NCBI GenBank assembly: GCA_949752735.1
Contig: OX457039.1
Location: forward strand, 44,207,452 to 44,271,451
DNA: 64,000 nucleotides
Direction of reading: 5' to 3'
Source of the DNA: Lumbricus terrestris
Lineage: Eukaryota > Annelida > Clitellata > Crassiclitellata > Lumbricidae
The notes under the pieces were generated by a model. It ran no database searches. It was given only the letters and a program-made list of their open reading frames with translations, and was not told where the DNA came from. Made by a program: the position numbers and the translations under genes. This document shows, one piece after another, positions 35,969 to 47,823 of this stretch (the first letter of the stretch is position 1; each line of letters starts with the position of its first letter).

Positions 35969-38900
35969 CTAAAACACAGTGTCAAAAGCAATTTAAATCG
36001 TCCTTAAAACATAACCAATATAAGATGAATTGCTTAAATAATGCAAATGAAATAAAACCTATTCACTGTGAATATGATGCTGACATGCACAGTGACCTTT
36101 AGTAACCTTGAGTCTTATTGGCACTTGGATCAGATAATCAACCGTAGAATAATGGAATAATATGCCAGCAGGTGCTCACTAAATAACTACAAATTATCTG
36201 GATTTATGAATTAAGGGGACAAGAAAATTATTAATTAAAAATTAATTATGGGAGGAGAAAAGGTTGTCTTGTTCTGGGACAACTGGAGTCGCCATGCTTG
36301 TACCTCAGCTTCATTCTACACTTCCTACTTAAAAGAAGTCTCTCTAGCAAAGAAGTCTCTACAGAAATGTGCAGACGTAGCTATTTAGAGTATGTGAGGC
36401 ACTGAGGCGACCTTGTGGCTGTGTTACGGCGACGCGCCATAGAAATGGACATTGTTATTATTAGTATTATCAGCTTTATCTTTAAAAAACAACATAAAGC
36501 AAAGTAACACATCCAAAATAAAGACACACACACACAAATCATGCAACATGCTGGGGCCAATATCTGGTGAAAAAATTAAAACCGGAAAAATGAAAGTAAC
36601 AAATATCTTTCTGCTAACTTGTCTTCTATGCCCAACTTCTTGAGAATTGTGTTGACTTCGGCCGCTGTTGGAGGACCCTGAAGCTTCTGACCATTAAGCA
36701 TCTCGGTCTCCAGGTCTTCAATTGTCTACAGCCAGAACACAGACATCACAGAACTAGAAGTTCTGTACAAATGACAATATGCAGATCTATATAAAATAGT
36801 GCTGGTGGGTCATTATTACATAGGTGGAGACTGGAGACCTGGGCGGAGACTTGGGGGGACGGAAAGATTTTTGATCGACGAATGGCTGAGTGTCGCAGAA
36901 AAATGTCCATCTTTTGCCGGCCAAAATTTCTGATGACCGGCGAAATCTCGGAAAAAATTCTATTTTTGCCGTCAAAAAAGTTGATGACTTTTTTTTAGTC
37001 TTTTCGCTCAACGATTGGGGGGGACAAATGCATGAGCCGTCCCCCAACACCTCCGTTGGGGGGGACCGTCCCCCCCAGGTCTCCGCCCATGCATTATTAG
37101 GATGTTCATAACGCACGGCCTGCAGATCAGCTGATCTCTAGTGGGGTAGAAGGGTGGACCTAATTACCATAATTTATCTCGGCACTGCTATTGGGCAGCC
37201 AACAACATTCAATGTAAAGATTATCATCTTAACATAGCGTACTGAAACTATTAAACTCACCTAAAAAACTCTAATTTAAAAAATATCCAAAAGTCTAATG
37301 CCATACAGACAATTTTAATTTAGCCATTAAAATTTACAGGATTGCAAAATGTTATGCATGAAGTAAAACGAACAGTTTCTATTGTATTATAATATTCAAC
37401 GTCCTTATGAATTTCGCATTTACTAACCTTTCCGCTGCTGGCAGCAAATGCCGCAGCAACCCTTTTGTTTCTTCCACTATAACAAGTTGTAACTAGATCA
37501 GCCACTCCACAGCTTTCAAGGAAAGTCTCAATTCGTGGGTCTGAAAATTCAATAGCAACGAAAACTATTTACATGATACTCTCAAGCCAGAGATCAAGTT
37601 CAAAGACTAGCCTCACATAAAAAAAGCAATGGTGGTGTATTTGGAAAGCGTTTTTTTAGAAGTAGTTAGTTCCTCTACATCAATGAAGTCATAAGAACTA
37701 AGTTGGTTATAAAATACCACTGTAGGCGTTTTTGTGGCTACATGAAACGCAGTCAGCATAGAATGGTAAGGGCAAGAAAATTCATCTTAATCGAATCTGC
37801 AATTTAATTTTTTAGTATCAGGTTTGTATCAAAACCTCATGTAGCTATTGCTTAAATAAAAAAGTATAATCAAAGAAAATTATTTTTTAAAATTTATTTC
37901 AATTAAAAAAGAAAACAATCTTTGAAGGGCAGCAATTGTATAACAATAAAAATATGTTCACAAGAGAGATGAACAGGAAAAGAGATACACTGAATAAATT
38001 CGAAATTTAGAAAAGAGCAAGTTACTTCAAGTGTAAAAATTACTTGAATGGCAAGAGTGCTCCAACCTATGCAGCTGGTCATCAAAGTGTCAAACTGCCT
38101 TCAATGATGCTTTTCCAGATAAATATCATGTTACTTACTTGGGAAAAATCTCTTTGCAAACTCGACCATCTCCATGAGACCAAGTCGAATGACTGCTGCC
38201 TTTGTGTTGTCACCATATTTCAAGCCATCCGTAAAACCGGCTCCCATAGCCACAATGTTCTGCAAACAAAGACACAGAACCCAACATCAACAAGAGTTTT
38301 GGCTATATTATCAGTATATCATTTTTTAAAAATCAGATTCAATTAAAAATCATCTATCTGAATCATTCCAATATCAATCAAAGACATAAATAACTATGTG
38401 TAGCACAATGTAATATGCTATAGCACGTAATATGCTATAGCATGTAATATGCTATAGCATGCATCTGCCCAGAGATAAAGAAAAAACCCAAAACCATAAT
38501 TCCATCAATCATAGCGAAACACAAATACTACCATATAATTATGAAGAACACAAGCTCTATACCAGTAGTACTGTCAGCAAACACACCAGTTGTCAAGTGC
38601 CACATCGACCAAAGTGTTCATCACCAACAAAACAGAAACCAAATAACAGTGGCCATATGCCAACAAGAATGTAACAATTGTAACATCCTTCAATGTTCTC
38701 TTCAGAAATTGGTCAAAGTCATGAAACTTGGTAATTAACAGAGAGCAAAACTGGTAGAATCTGTTACCCTGAGAGATCGCAAGGCATAACTGATACAACA
38801 TACCTTAAGAGCACCACAGAGTTCCACCGTTTCCTCATCTGGTACAACAGCTATGCGAAAGTAGGGTGTCTGGAAAAGTTTCTTCAAGATTTTGCCCACT

Positions 38901-41900
38901 GCTTCGTCTTTACATCCTATTACATAAAGACGCATGTGGCATGTTAGTGCTAATCATATTTATTTCTGTCTGCTAACTAAACAAGGTTAAAAACCAGGCA
39001 GGCAAGTCAATCATGCAAACAATAACCAACTGCAGGGTTTCAATTTCAAGATCAATTGACCAATTCTTTTCATCACATTACTTCACTCCACAGATTTATT
39101 TAATAAAAATTCATCGACATGATCAGAATATACCTACGTACAGCATGTATGAATCTTGGACGCATCAGGACAAGATATGATACTCTACCCATTAACCACT
39201 TCACTCAGTGACCCATAAAAATAACTCCCCATCAAAATCGCACAAGATCAAAATAGCCTCGTCAAAATCGCCAACGGCAAAGCAGTTTCACAATGACTCA
39301 AATGTTTCATGTTACAAGTAATGTGCCATCTAAATTTAAACATAATGTGAAAATGTATTCAACGAAACATAAACGAATGTAACTACTAGCATGCACTGTT
39401 ATGGTTCAAATGTTTTCTATTAAATAATAACAAACGCTACTGCACGATAGGAATTATTTCCGATCATCCAAAATGAAAGTGATTGTCTATATCTTAAGCA
39501 GTTACGTGAATACGAAGATCATATTCTATTGCGCAAAAGTAACGAAGCATCATAGTTTCACAATAAGTTTCACTGACAGTTTACAGCTGGAAGTTCAGTC
39601 ATGTATTGTATACTCAGTGTTGGAGGATTCCGGATACCTGAACCCCGAATTATGTAGAAACAGGTTTTCACTATTTCTCTTACTCTTTTCTCCATTCAGA
39701 AAATTGCTTGATCTTATCAATGGGTGCTGCCAATTATTGCCTTTCAACTGATTTTTAAATAAAGATCTTTGAAGTATAGGTTAGCGTATTTTACATCGCC
39801 TTTGCTTGATATAACATACTTTAGATAATCATTTGATCTTCAAGAGCGATTTCGGAGTGGCTATTTTTAAGGGGCTAGTTTGTTCGTTGGTGAATTTGAC
39901 GTGGCTATATGGTGTTGGGTGATTTTTTTACAGGGATGCTTTAACAAGACATTAACATGCTTTAACTATTTTGATGGGATGCCACTTCACTCAGCCTACG
40001 ATTGAATGCATGTTTAATTATTTATAATGACATCTTAGTTTCATGGTCCTAGCAACCTGGGCTACCTTCCACAGGCTCACTTAGTTAAGCAGATACATTC
40101 AACAGAATATTTTCCTTTAGTCCTTTCTTGACTGGTAGGAAGCTGATAATTAAAAATGTTGGACAATAGGTTTATACAGCTGGTAAAATGATTTTTTCTA
40201 TGCATACAAATGTCTGTTAGACATGTTAGACACTGCTGTAGATCAGTATCTATAACAGGACACTACAAATTTGGTCCTTCAAAATTACAAATAGATTACA
40301 CTTCAAGCCACACCAACCAATAGTAGCTTCACAGTAGTTTTCCTTAGCAACTTCTGGAGCAATGTTAGCACCCATGAGGACCGCACATTCGATTTTGATG
40401 TGCCTTCGAATAAGATTGGAGATGAGGTCAAGTTTACCCTCGCTCACATCAAGACCCTGCAAACAGATCAAAAAAATAGATCAATTGTAATCAATTGCAA
40501 TTAGCAACTTCTGTTGTGCCTGTGTTTGATGCACAATGTGTTAACCAATGGCACGACTATCACTTAAGCATTAACACAGGTGATGATACAATGATACATT
40601 CTGTAACTGGAGTATATTGAGGGTCTGTTCGCAGGCTAAACAATTGTGGTCGGTAGAAAGAACAGGGAACGAAGGAAATAGGCAAGGAGAAACAATTAGA
40701 AAAGCAATGCGCACTGGTAACCTTTATAAGCGTTACTCCAATAGCTGTTGGTTTCACATGCCCGGCCAACTGTTTGCAAATTCCATTCATAAACTGATGG
40801 GGCAGGACAAACACGAGGACATCAGCATCTTTTGCAGACTCCTTCACGTCCGACATCGCAACCTATAACAACACTGTCGTCAGTTAAGAGTCATTTAAAC
40901 AGATCAGATCAGAACCTAGTAGATTCAACTGTACATTTTACACACAATTGAGACAATAACAATAATACAGCTTGAAATGTCCCTAGTGTTACCAGGTTCC
41001 CAGAAAATCACATTTCCTGAAACTCCATTTCTAAAGACAGTAGTTGAAACATTGAAAGAAAACCAACACTAAATCACTTAAGCACCAGAGGCCTTTTGCA
41101 AGTGAAACACACACACACAATGCCTTTTTGCCACCATTGGTAACCTCATGGACAGTTGCATTTTTTCGATATTTCAGCATAGAACTAACTTTACCAAGGA
41201 TATTTTAACGTGAGCCGTGTCCAACAAAAGCTGCTAAGAGCTTGATCTGTCAAAAGACCATATCAATATCTAAGGACACACTTGTGGATATATTTAGGTT
41301 GCAAAGGAAGCCAATATAAGGGACAAGGTAACCGATCGGTTGAGCGTTAGCCTTCTAATGTGGACAGTACAGGTTCAAATCCTTCACTCACAACTGCTCA
41401 GCATCTCATCAATTGATCCTTAGTCATTAGCATTAGAGGGTGGTGCTGCATAAATGTATAATAGTCTAAAAAGATTCGCTTCATTTAAATTTCAATTTGA
41501 ATTTAGTCACAAAATTATACCTACCACATTGTCTGGTATGCGGTGACCAGGCAGATACTTTATGTTTTCATGGCGCGTGTTGAGGATTTCTGTCAGCTTC
41601 ATTCCATCGACAATTTCTTCGTAAACATACATCGTGACTCGCTCCACAAACTCCGTGGGATGATCGCGGACATTGTTTCCAATGATCTTGGCAATCACCG
41701 ATCCCCTATTTCAACAATAGTGACAGACACATACAAAAGAACATTTCATGCAAGACACATCAATGGGATGGACAATGGGATCAGATTGAAAGTTCTGGGA
41801 GATCTCTGTTCATTTCTTAGGCCCTCAGTCATACAGGTAAATAAGGTGTCATGTCTTTGGCCGACCATCTTCAGGTTTGTATTTCAGTAAAAAATTTCCT

Positions 41901-43521
41901 TCAACCTAAGGGACAAAAGCTTCTGAAAGATTTTTACAGACATAAGCAAGCAATTGAAAAAGACAAATGCCCCAAGTCCTGATGGCAAACAGTGCACTAC
42001 ATGCTCCCTGCAACAGGTGTTTTTGTCGATTCAAACAAATCAACAGACAAAAAACGGTTTTAATTAAATGTAAGAATTTCTCATTAAATGCTTCAGATCA
42101 ACATGTTGGTAATTTATCAGTCCAGAACTCTTTATTATGCGTGAATTATATCACTTCAATTTTTATATTTTAAAAGCATTTTAATACCAGCGATAACTAT
42201 TACCAATTTAACTTCTCTCTACAAGTATTATTTTTATCAATTCAACTTCTAGCTTCAACAAGAAACTATTTTAATCAACTAAACTTCTACTTTAAAAAAA
42301 TTACGTTCATCAATCCAACTTCCATTTTGAATAAGAATTATTTTCATCAGCCTAACTTCTTCTTTTCAACAAAGAATAATTTCCATCAATACAACTTCTA
42401 TTTAAGCAAGAATTACAATGGGTGAATAAGCTAGGATGCTAAAAGCAATAATTACCCGAAATGAAACTCAGAGCATGAAAAAGAAATTTCAGGCATATCT
42501 CAGTGGTTATTAGTTAAAGCTCATTAATCTGCACAGATGTGAAAATATTGACAACACCACACAGTTATAATTCTGAAATAAACGGTCGATAATGTGTGAA
42601 GTTTGAGTGGCTACAATAGGCACAATAATGATTTAAACGCCATAGCGACTATTGGACTAGGTAGTTTTCAGGGTGGTTAATATGCCCTGTTAAGCGTTAA
42701 GGAATGGAATCCGATAGGGTCTGAGTAGGCTATTTCCATTGGCAAACTTGACAGATTTGATGCTTTGAAATAAACGGTTTTCAGGGTGGTTAATATGCCC
42801 TGTTAAGCGTTAAGGGATGGATAGGGTCTGAGTATATTATTTCCAGTGGCAAACTTGACATATTTGATGCATTGAAATAAACGGTCAATAATGTGTGAAG
42901 TTTGAGTGGCTACAATAGGCACAATAATGATTTAAACGCCATACCGACTATTGGACTAGGTAGTTTTCAGGGTGGTTAATATGCCTTGTTAAGCGTTAAG
43001 GGATGGATAGGGTATGAGTGTGTGAATTTACCAAGTGAAATTACAAGGTCGCTGGTACATGAATTGTGTGCCTTATTGGGGAGGTCACCCCCGAATCGAA
43101 TATGGTTGCTGAATGTGAATCTGAACGTGTCTGCCAACTTGACACACATATAATTCTGAAGGTTGTGTGAGAAAGAGACTGGTTTAGTTGAGCAGCATTT
43201 GGTTGTTACACGCCAAACACCATGGTTCGTTTTCATGGGATACAATTTGGCATCCGTTTTGCTTGGATACTCGGTTTTGACCTATGAACCCTCAGACTAG
43301 TGTCACAATTTTTGTACTTGCCCTTCTCGTTATGGCAGCATGAAAGGATCCGGTACGAATTAAGACAACCTGTAATCAGTTGCAAGACATGCGAAGAAAA
43401 CTTTGTCTCTGCCTGACGCAAAGGCGAATCAGATTTACAAAGAACCTCAAATCTATGCAGAAAAAATCAGCATAAATTACCAGTTTCCAGAACCGACGAT
43501 GCATACTTTTTTCCCAGACAT
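35872..43521 (-). CDS. GPD1: Cytosolic glycerol-3-phosphate dehydrogenase [NAD+], full gene of 9 coding exons
   Basis: Catalyses dihydroxyacetone phosphate + NADH to sn-glycerol-3-phosphate + NAD+, linking glycolysis, redox balance and glycerolipid synthesis in the cytosol. The nine exons join in frame (41+181+141+139+113+121+113+107+97 nt = 1053) to a 350-residue protein; the family is about 349. Visible motifs: [16 protein letters not shown]ossmann NAD loop, [15 protein letters not shown], catalytic-region lysines at 121 (LIK) and 205 (GALK), [16 protein letters not shown], and D260/T264/R269/N270 in [14 protein letters not shown], all as in active enzymes. Ends CLRNHPHHL. All introns are GT-AG. 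Transcribed toward Hox3. GPD1 rather than GPD1L naming is by overall similarity and is less certain. Confidence 0.96.
36619..36725 (-). CDS. GPD1: GPD1 exon 8
   Basis: [20 protein letters not shown] to KKLGIED, donor AA/GTTAGC. Confidence 0.94.
36819..37091. mobile_element. hAT-like MITE (CATRGGYGGAGAC ends), copy in GPD1 intron 7
   Basis: Left end CATAGGTGGAGACTGG, right end CCAGGTCTCCGCCCATG. Perfect 8-bp duplication CATTATTA (36811-36818 and 37092-37099). Lies between GPD1 exons 8 and 7. Same family as 44775-45134. Confidence 0.92.
37428..37540 (-). CDS. GPD1: GPD1 exon 7
   Basis: [19 protein letters not shown] then [12 protein letters not shown] to SSGK. Holds the active-site Asp260, Thr264, Arg269 and Asn270. 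Confidence 0.95.
38139..38259 (-). CDS. GPD1: GPD1 exon 6
   Basis: [18 protein letters not shown], then [13 protein letters not shown], to FAKRFFP; donor AA/GTAAGT. Confidence 0.95.
38407..38462. repeat. Three 17-bp tandem copies
   Basis: TAATATGCTATAGCATG-type unit three times in a GPD1 intron; the unit contains the palindrome TGCTATAGCA. Confidence 0.8.
38804..38916 (-). CDS. GPD1: GPD1 exon 5
   Basis: [19 protein letters not shown] to [10 protein letters not shown]; donor AAG/GTATGT. Confidence 0.95.
40318..40456 (-). CDS. GPD1: GPD1 exon 4
   Basis: Starts [14 protein letters not shown] after TTTGCAG, contains [13 protein letters not shown], ends in EATIG split codon. Confidence 0.95.
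40722..40862 (-). CDS. GPD1: GPD1 exon 3
   Basis: [18 protein letters not shown] to GVTLIK; donor AAG/GTTACC. Confidence 0.95.
41525..41705 (-). CDS. GPD1: GPD1 exon 2
   Basis: Acceptor AATAG/G; completes NWGS and ends RIPDNV before donor GTAGGT. Confidence 0.95.
42180..42420. repeat. Degenerate tandem repeat, about 48-bp unit
   Basis: Five diverged units built on ATTATTTTCATCAATCCAAC followed by TTCTA and an A-rich part, in GPD1 intron 1. Confidence 0.7.
42573..43016. repeat. Complex local duplications in GPD1 intron 1
   Basis: Block A (GTGTGAAGTTTGAGTGGCTA...) occurs twice (about 42592 and 42891) and block B (TTTTCAGGGTGGTTAATATG...) three times (about 42665, 42777, 42965), in the order A-B-B-A-B with high identity, so the duplication is recent. 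Confidence 0.85.
43481..43521 (-). CDS. GPD1: GPD1 exon 1
   Basis: ATG at 43521-43519; encodes [13 protein letters not shown] plus two bases of Trp codon. Donor TG/GTAATT. Confidence 0.93.
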
Positions 43522-43931
43522 TGTCTAATTGGTATTCTGCGGCGGTTTGTTGATCAACCTGTTCAGAAAGTAGAACAATAAACGTAAGATTTATCGCATC
43601 AACAGTCAACAAGTCTCCCAGGTCAGAGCCTTGGGCCAGAGCATTGACATTTAAATAAGTAAGTGGAATCGAGCTTCGATTATTATTGCGCTATAAAACA
43701 TAGCGTGCTATTTAATGATCCGTGAATCGTGATAATAACCACGGCTCTGATAATAAAATTAATAATTATAATATTTTGCACCCCAAGCTTCGTGTTATAT
43801 TATGTCATGCATATAGACTAGGCCCTAGTAAAGCATTGGATTTAGCTATTATAACTAATACTTTTACGCTAACTAAATCTTGAACATTATTGTTCAGGTT
43901 GATAACATTTATTTACGAGGTTCCATGACAG

Positions 43932-44135
43932 CAGGGCCGTTTTGAGGAATTTTTAGAACTGCACAATCCCTTCTTTCCTGTCCCATCTTCCATGGAAAAT
44001 TACTTCCAATCGGAGGACAATAACCTTTTTGCTAGTTTTAACTGTACAGAAGTGCTTCTACAGCTGCACAAATTCATTTAGAGCTGCACATTTTGTGTAC
44101 AACTGCTGAACTGCACGTTTAAAAAAAGCCTGCAT
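43932..44135. mobile_element. Dispersed repeat, hAT-like ends, copy 1
   Basis: CAGGGCCGTTTTGAGG to AAAAAAAGCCTG; interior matches 56346-56541 (words TTTTTAGAACTGCACAA, ACTTCCAATCGGAGGA, GCACATTTTGTGTACAACTG). No clear target duplication. Confidence 0.65.
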
Positions 44136-44379
44136 TATTTTTTTTATTATATTCGTTTAATTGGCAACAAAACTGATAGACACACCGCTATCAGGTACAC
44201 AAATTAGTTCAACAAATGAAACACAATTATAGGCCTATAGGCTACCTAAAATTGTTTATGTCCATAACAATTGAATCCATCTTATAGGATGAGTGTAGAA
44301 AATTACGTAAATAATTGCAAAAAGGAATGATTTGACGTTTTTATACTATAGGGTGATATGAGAATTAGATCATTATAGA

Positions 44380-45492
44380 CATAATTAATGGGCATAGGTG
44401 GCTTCCTATACAAAACACGTGAGATGAAGTGTCTGTCGTCTTTGACTGGCAAAACAAAGTTGTGAGGGCGTGGTCTCAATTGGTAGGAACGATCGACAAC
44501 GGGTGGGAAAAGCGATCGAAGAACGTGGAAACCGTTTCTGGAGACTGCTGCCAGAAGACGGGCATCGGCAAGATCTACCATTTCAGTAGCAGTAGGCGAG
44601 TCATCAGGCAGGTACCCGGAACGACGGACTCTTGCCAAAAGACGTTCAATTTTGGCCCGGTCATTGGCGGTAGCAAAGCCCCACCAGGAAGGAGCAGCAT
44701 ATAACAATTTGGAGACAGTAGTTGCTCTAGTGACTATTTGAAGAGCATCAGATGACAAACCATGGGCTCTTAACCATGGGCGGAGACCTAGGGGGGGACA
44801 GGGGGGACGGTCCCCCCAATAAAAGTGTTGGGGGGACGGCCCATGCATTTGTCCCCCCCCCCCCAATGTTTGAGCGTCAAGACTTTTTTGGCGGCGGAAA
44901 TAGAAATATTCCGTCGAGATTTGGCCCAGATGACTAAAAAAAAAAAAGGTCATCAACTTTTTTGGCGGCGGAAATAGAAATAAAAAAATAAAAAAAGGTC
45001 ATCAACTTTTTGGGCGGCGAAAACAGAATTTTTTTCGAGATTTCGCCGGTCGTCAGAAATTTTTCGGAAAATCTCGCGTCTTTCCGTCCCCCCCCCCCCC
45101 CCCCCCCAATTCTCGGCCCAGGTCTCCGCCTATGCTCTTAACGTCCGCAGGGCATGCAGTGACCCAGCACAGGAGGAAATTACGTCAATTACATGAGTGG
45201 TGACACGAAGATTAGAGTTAAGGGTAACTCCAAGTATGTTCATAGAGGTAACTCTTTTTAGTCCCACCATCAGCTCTGGAGCATCAGCACCATGACGAGA
45301 GGAGACGATAATTTCTTTTGACTTTTCCGTGTTCAGACAAAGGTTATTTTTAGCTGCCCAGATAGCTACGTGACTAAGCTCCTCCGCAACGGTTGACCTC
45401 ATCTCCGACCCCACCAGCAAGTATGTGTCATCTGCATACTTTTTAAACTTGTTGGCCTGCATTACAGAGATGATCGCCTCACCCATGAACAT
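44380..45492 (-). pseudogene. CR1/L2-like LINE reverse transcriptase, 5'-truncated and split
   Basis: On the - strand, 45492-45135 encodes KKYADDTYLLVGSE (RT catalytic YADD), NLCLNTEKSKEIIV and MNILGVTLNSNL; 44774 onward resumes with HGLSSDALQIVTRATTVSKL, then YAAPSWWGFATANDRAKIE, to RPRPHNFVLP. That is the palm end, thumb and C-terminal part of a non-LTR retrotransposon. The upstream RT and endonuclease are absent. A hAT MITE interrupts it at 44775-45134; without the insert and its duplicated target the frame continues. Confidence 0.88.
44775..45134. mobile_element. hAT-like MITE (CATRGGYGGAGAC ends) inside the LINE
   Basis: Left end CATGGGCGGAGACCT, right end AGGTCTCCGCCTATG. Perfect 8-bp duplication CTCTTAAC (44767-44774 and 45135-45142). 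Contains GGTCATCAACTTTTTTGGCG words shared with other MITEs here. Confidence 0.92.
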
Positions 45493-45964
45493 TTACAGTT
45501 ATGCAGCTTGTGGATATACATGATGATAGTGTTCATCAACCTTTATCGAGTTTAGGTGCATAGTAATTATGCATTAATTTATAATACTGTTCGTCAATTT
45601 GCGGCTGCTGTGATGTGGCGCCGCGTTGCGAATGTGTCGAGGACTTTGCGTACATTATTGTCATAAAATTAGCCCATGCTATCAGTGGCGTAGGCCATCA
45701 AGACTCAGATTCGCATTAAATACTGGTCATGAATATTTATGATTCGCTTAAGGGCAGCCAATGGGAGTAGAGAATTTCCTACTTGCGTTGTGTCATAAGG
45801 GGTTTTGGATCTAATCGTGACAGACCATTGACAAAATCCTAAAATCTTGATCATTGCATATACACTGTGCCCCATAAAAAACACACCAAAAACTTTGTCA
45901 TTAAACGCATGTAAGTCTAATCTTAAATTATAAAACAGAAAGTTTGGCCTTCCAGATGTGTGTA

Positions 45965-46621
45965 ATTTGACTCTTCGTTATGAAAAGGCTCGGAAATGAA
46001 ACAGCGTCGATTTAACGAAATATTTGCAAATGATTCTTACCCAAATTATAAGGTCAACGCGACTATTTTCAGCTTTTAATTCAATTCAAAACAAGAATTA
46101 TTAGCGTTTCAAGACAGATTTCATCAATAACCGCTTACCTAACGCTGTAGTAAAGAGTATACATCCCGCGTGACGTCATACCCGCCCAGTAATAATTTTT
46201 GTAGCGCCCCGCAGGGGCGGGTCACGTTTGGATTTTTGGGGAAGCGGGGTTGGGTGGAGGGTTGGCGAAAACCCGAAATTTAGCGGTCAACGATGGGTAC
46301 CGCAGTGGAGTAGTGTTTAAAACACGAAATTTCACTTTAGAACTCGAGTTATTAGCGTTTTAACACAGTTTTCAAATCGTTCACTCTTTAGTAAAGAGTC
46401 GCGAGATTTAGTAAAGTCTACAGCCTGCGTGACGTCATACTCGCTCAGTAATAATTACCGTAGCGCCCCGCAGGGGCGGGTCACTTTTGGCTTTTTGGGG
46501 AACCGGGGTGGGCTGGAGGGTTGGCGAAAACCCGAAATTTAGCGGTGAACGATGGTTACCGCAGTGGAGTAGTGTTTACAACCCTAAATTTCCCGAGCGA
46601 AGCCGGGTACAAAAGCTAGTG
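45965..46621 (-). mobile_element. CCCGGCG repeat, copy 3, head duplicated in tandem
   Basis: Reverse orientation of the 27072 repeat. The GCGCCCCGCAGGGGCGGGTCAC region appears twice (about 46203 and 46464), as do the flanking ACGATGGGTACCGCAGTGGA words, so the head half is duplicated. Starts at CACTAGCTTTTGTACCCGGC read on - strand. Confidence 0.75.
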
Positions 46622-46988
46622 TTAGATAAGAAAAAGTAATGTTGCATTTAAGAAGATGTTCGAAGTGATGTCCCTTCGCTTGAACGCAGGCTCTCAGCCT
46701 TGGCCGCCACTGTTCAATAGCTTTGTCAATGACACTCTGCTTCAACTGTGCCCACACAACGATGAGGCGCTCCTTCAACTCGTCGATGTCCCGTATTGCT
46801 GTCTGGTAGACGCGTTCCTGTATTAGACCCCAAATTCTGTAGTCAACGAGATTGAGGTCTGGTGAGTTTGCTGGCCAGAGTTCCGATCCAATGAAGCTTG
46901 GTGTTTCACGTCGCAGCAACGCAATGGTGTCCTTTGCGCGATGTGCTGGGGCGCTGTCCTGCTGGAGAATGAATAAGTCGCTTGACAT
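46584..46988 (-). pseudogene. Tc1/mariner transposase, C-terminal catalytic fragment
   Basis: Open without stops. FILQQDSAPAHRAKDT carries the second catalytic Asp; WPANSPDLNLVDYRIWG carries the third region in which Asp replaces Glu (DDxD type); the end RACVQAKGHHFEHLLK is the usual C-terminus. The DNA-binding HTH part and first Asp region are missing. Its first codons run into the border of the nested repeat downstream; upstream coding (47029-46990) is frame-disturbed. Confidence 0.85.
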
Positions 46989-47637
46989 CCTCCTAGTCGC
47001 CTAGTCTGCGTCACTGCCTCTAACAGCAACCACTTCTGTGAGTAAGTAAAATGTTAAATATTTTGTGGCAAAATTATTTGAGAAACAACGTACAAACTTT
47101 TATTACAATTTGCTTAGTTTTATAGAAGATTTTTGAAAAGTTTTTTGGTGTGTTTTTTTTATGGGGCACAGTGTATAACAAGTAAGAGGCAATTAAATGC
47201 CTCCAAATTAAAGACCAATAGGTCTAGGCCTATGATGTCTATTTGTTTCGTTCAGTCTCAGTCTGTCATTGCTTCAAGTATTCTCACATGTGACATAACC
47301 TATAGCCTATAGGCCTACTCATGCACTTTCTCTTAACTTAAACTAAACCATTAAAACTGCCTATAGCCCGAATCCATCTGCTCTCGCCAGTATGAGAGTT
47401 GTAGAAAAGTAACTGAGCGACCATGGCAGACGTTGATTTAGGTTACGTGGAGTTGGGGAGTGCAACGATGACTTTAATTTATATGTACGTAGGCCTAGTC
47501 CTAAGAAGAGTTCTGAAGGACTATATGGGGTCAACCCATCTACCCCAGCAATTCTCACCGTGGATCCCGCCGACCATAGGCCTACGTGTGCGACTGCGAC
47601 AGACTACGGCGCCAGTTGACCTAAACATGCCTAAGCC

Positions 47638-47823
47638 AAGGGCGGATACAGAATTTTTCGAAGGGGGGGCCAAAATTTTCGGTCTTGTTGGTGGGACAGA
47701 GGAAAAATTTCGTGTTATTCGTCGCCGAAAAAACTGATGACTTTTTTTAGTCATTCGTCCAACTTTTCAGGAAAAAGATACCAAATCAGCCGCCAAAAAG
47801 TTGATGACCTTATTTTAGTCTTT
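47638..47823 (+). mobile_element. Left part of a CAAGGGCGGATACAG element
   Basis: CAAGGGCGGATACAGAATTTT followed by GGTCTTGTTGGTGGGACA and GTTGATGACC words, as at 9035 and 59346. Followed at 47828 by a SINE-like GAGGCGCTATA fragment. Confidence 0.55.

Larger units (their letters stand above)
45863..47173 (-). mobile_element. Tc1/mariner element with nested repeat
   Basis: Inverted ends CACTGTGCCCCATAAAAAAC and its complement, each bounded by TA (45861-45862 and 47174-47175). The transposase C-terminal half is open at 46988-46584 (- strand; next entry). The other half of the element is occupied by the CCCGGCG repeat copy 3, so the element is composite and not autonomous. Confidence 0.9.
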
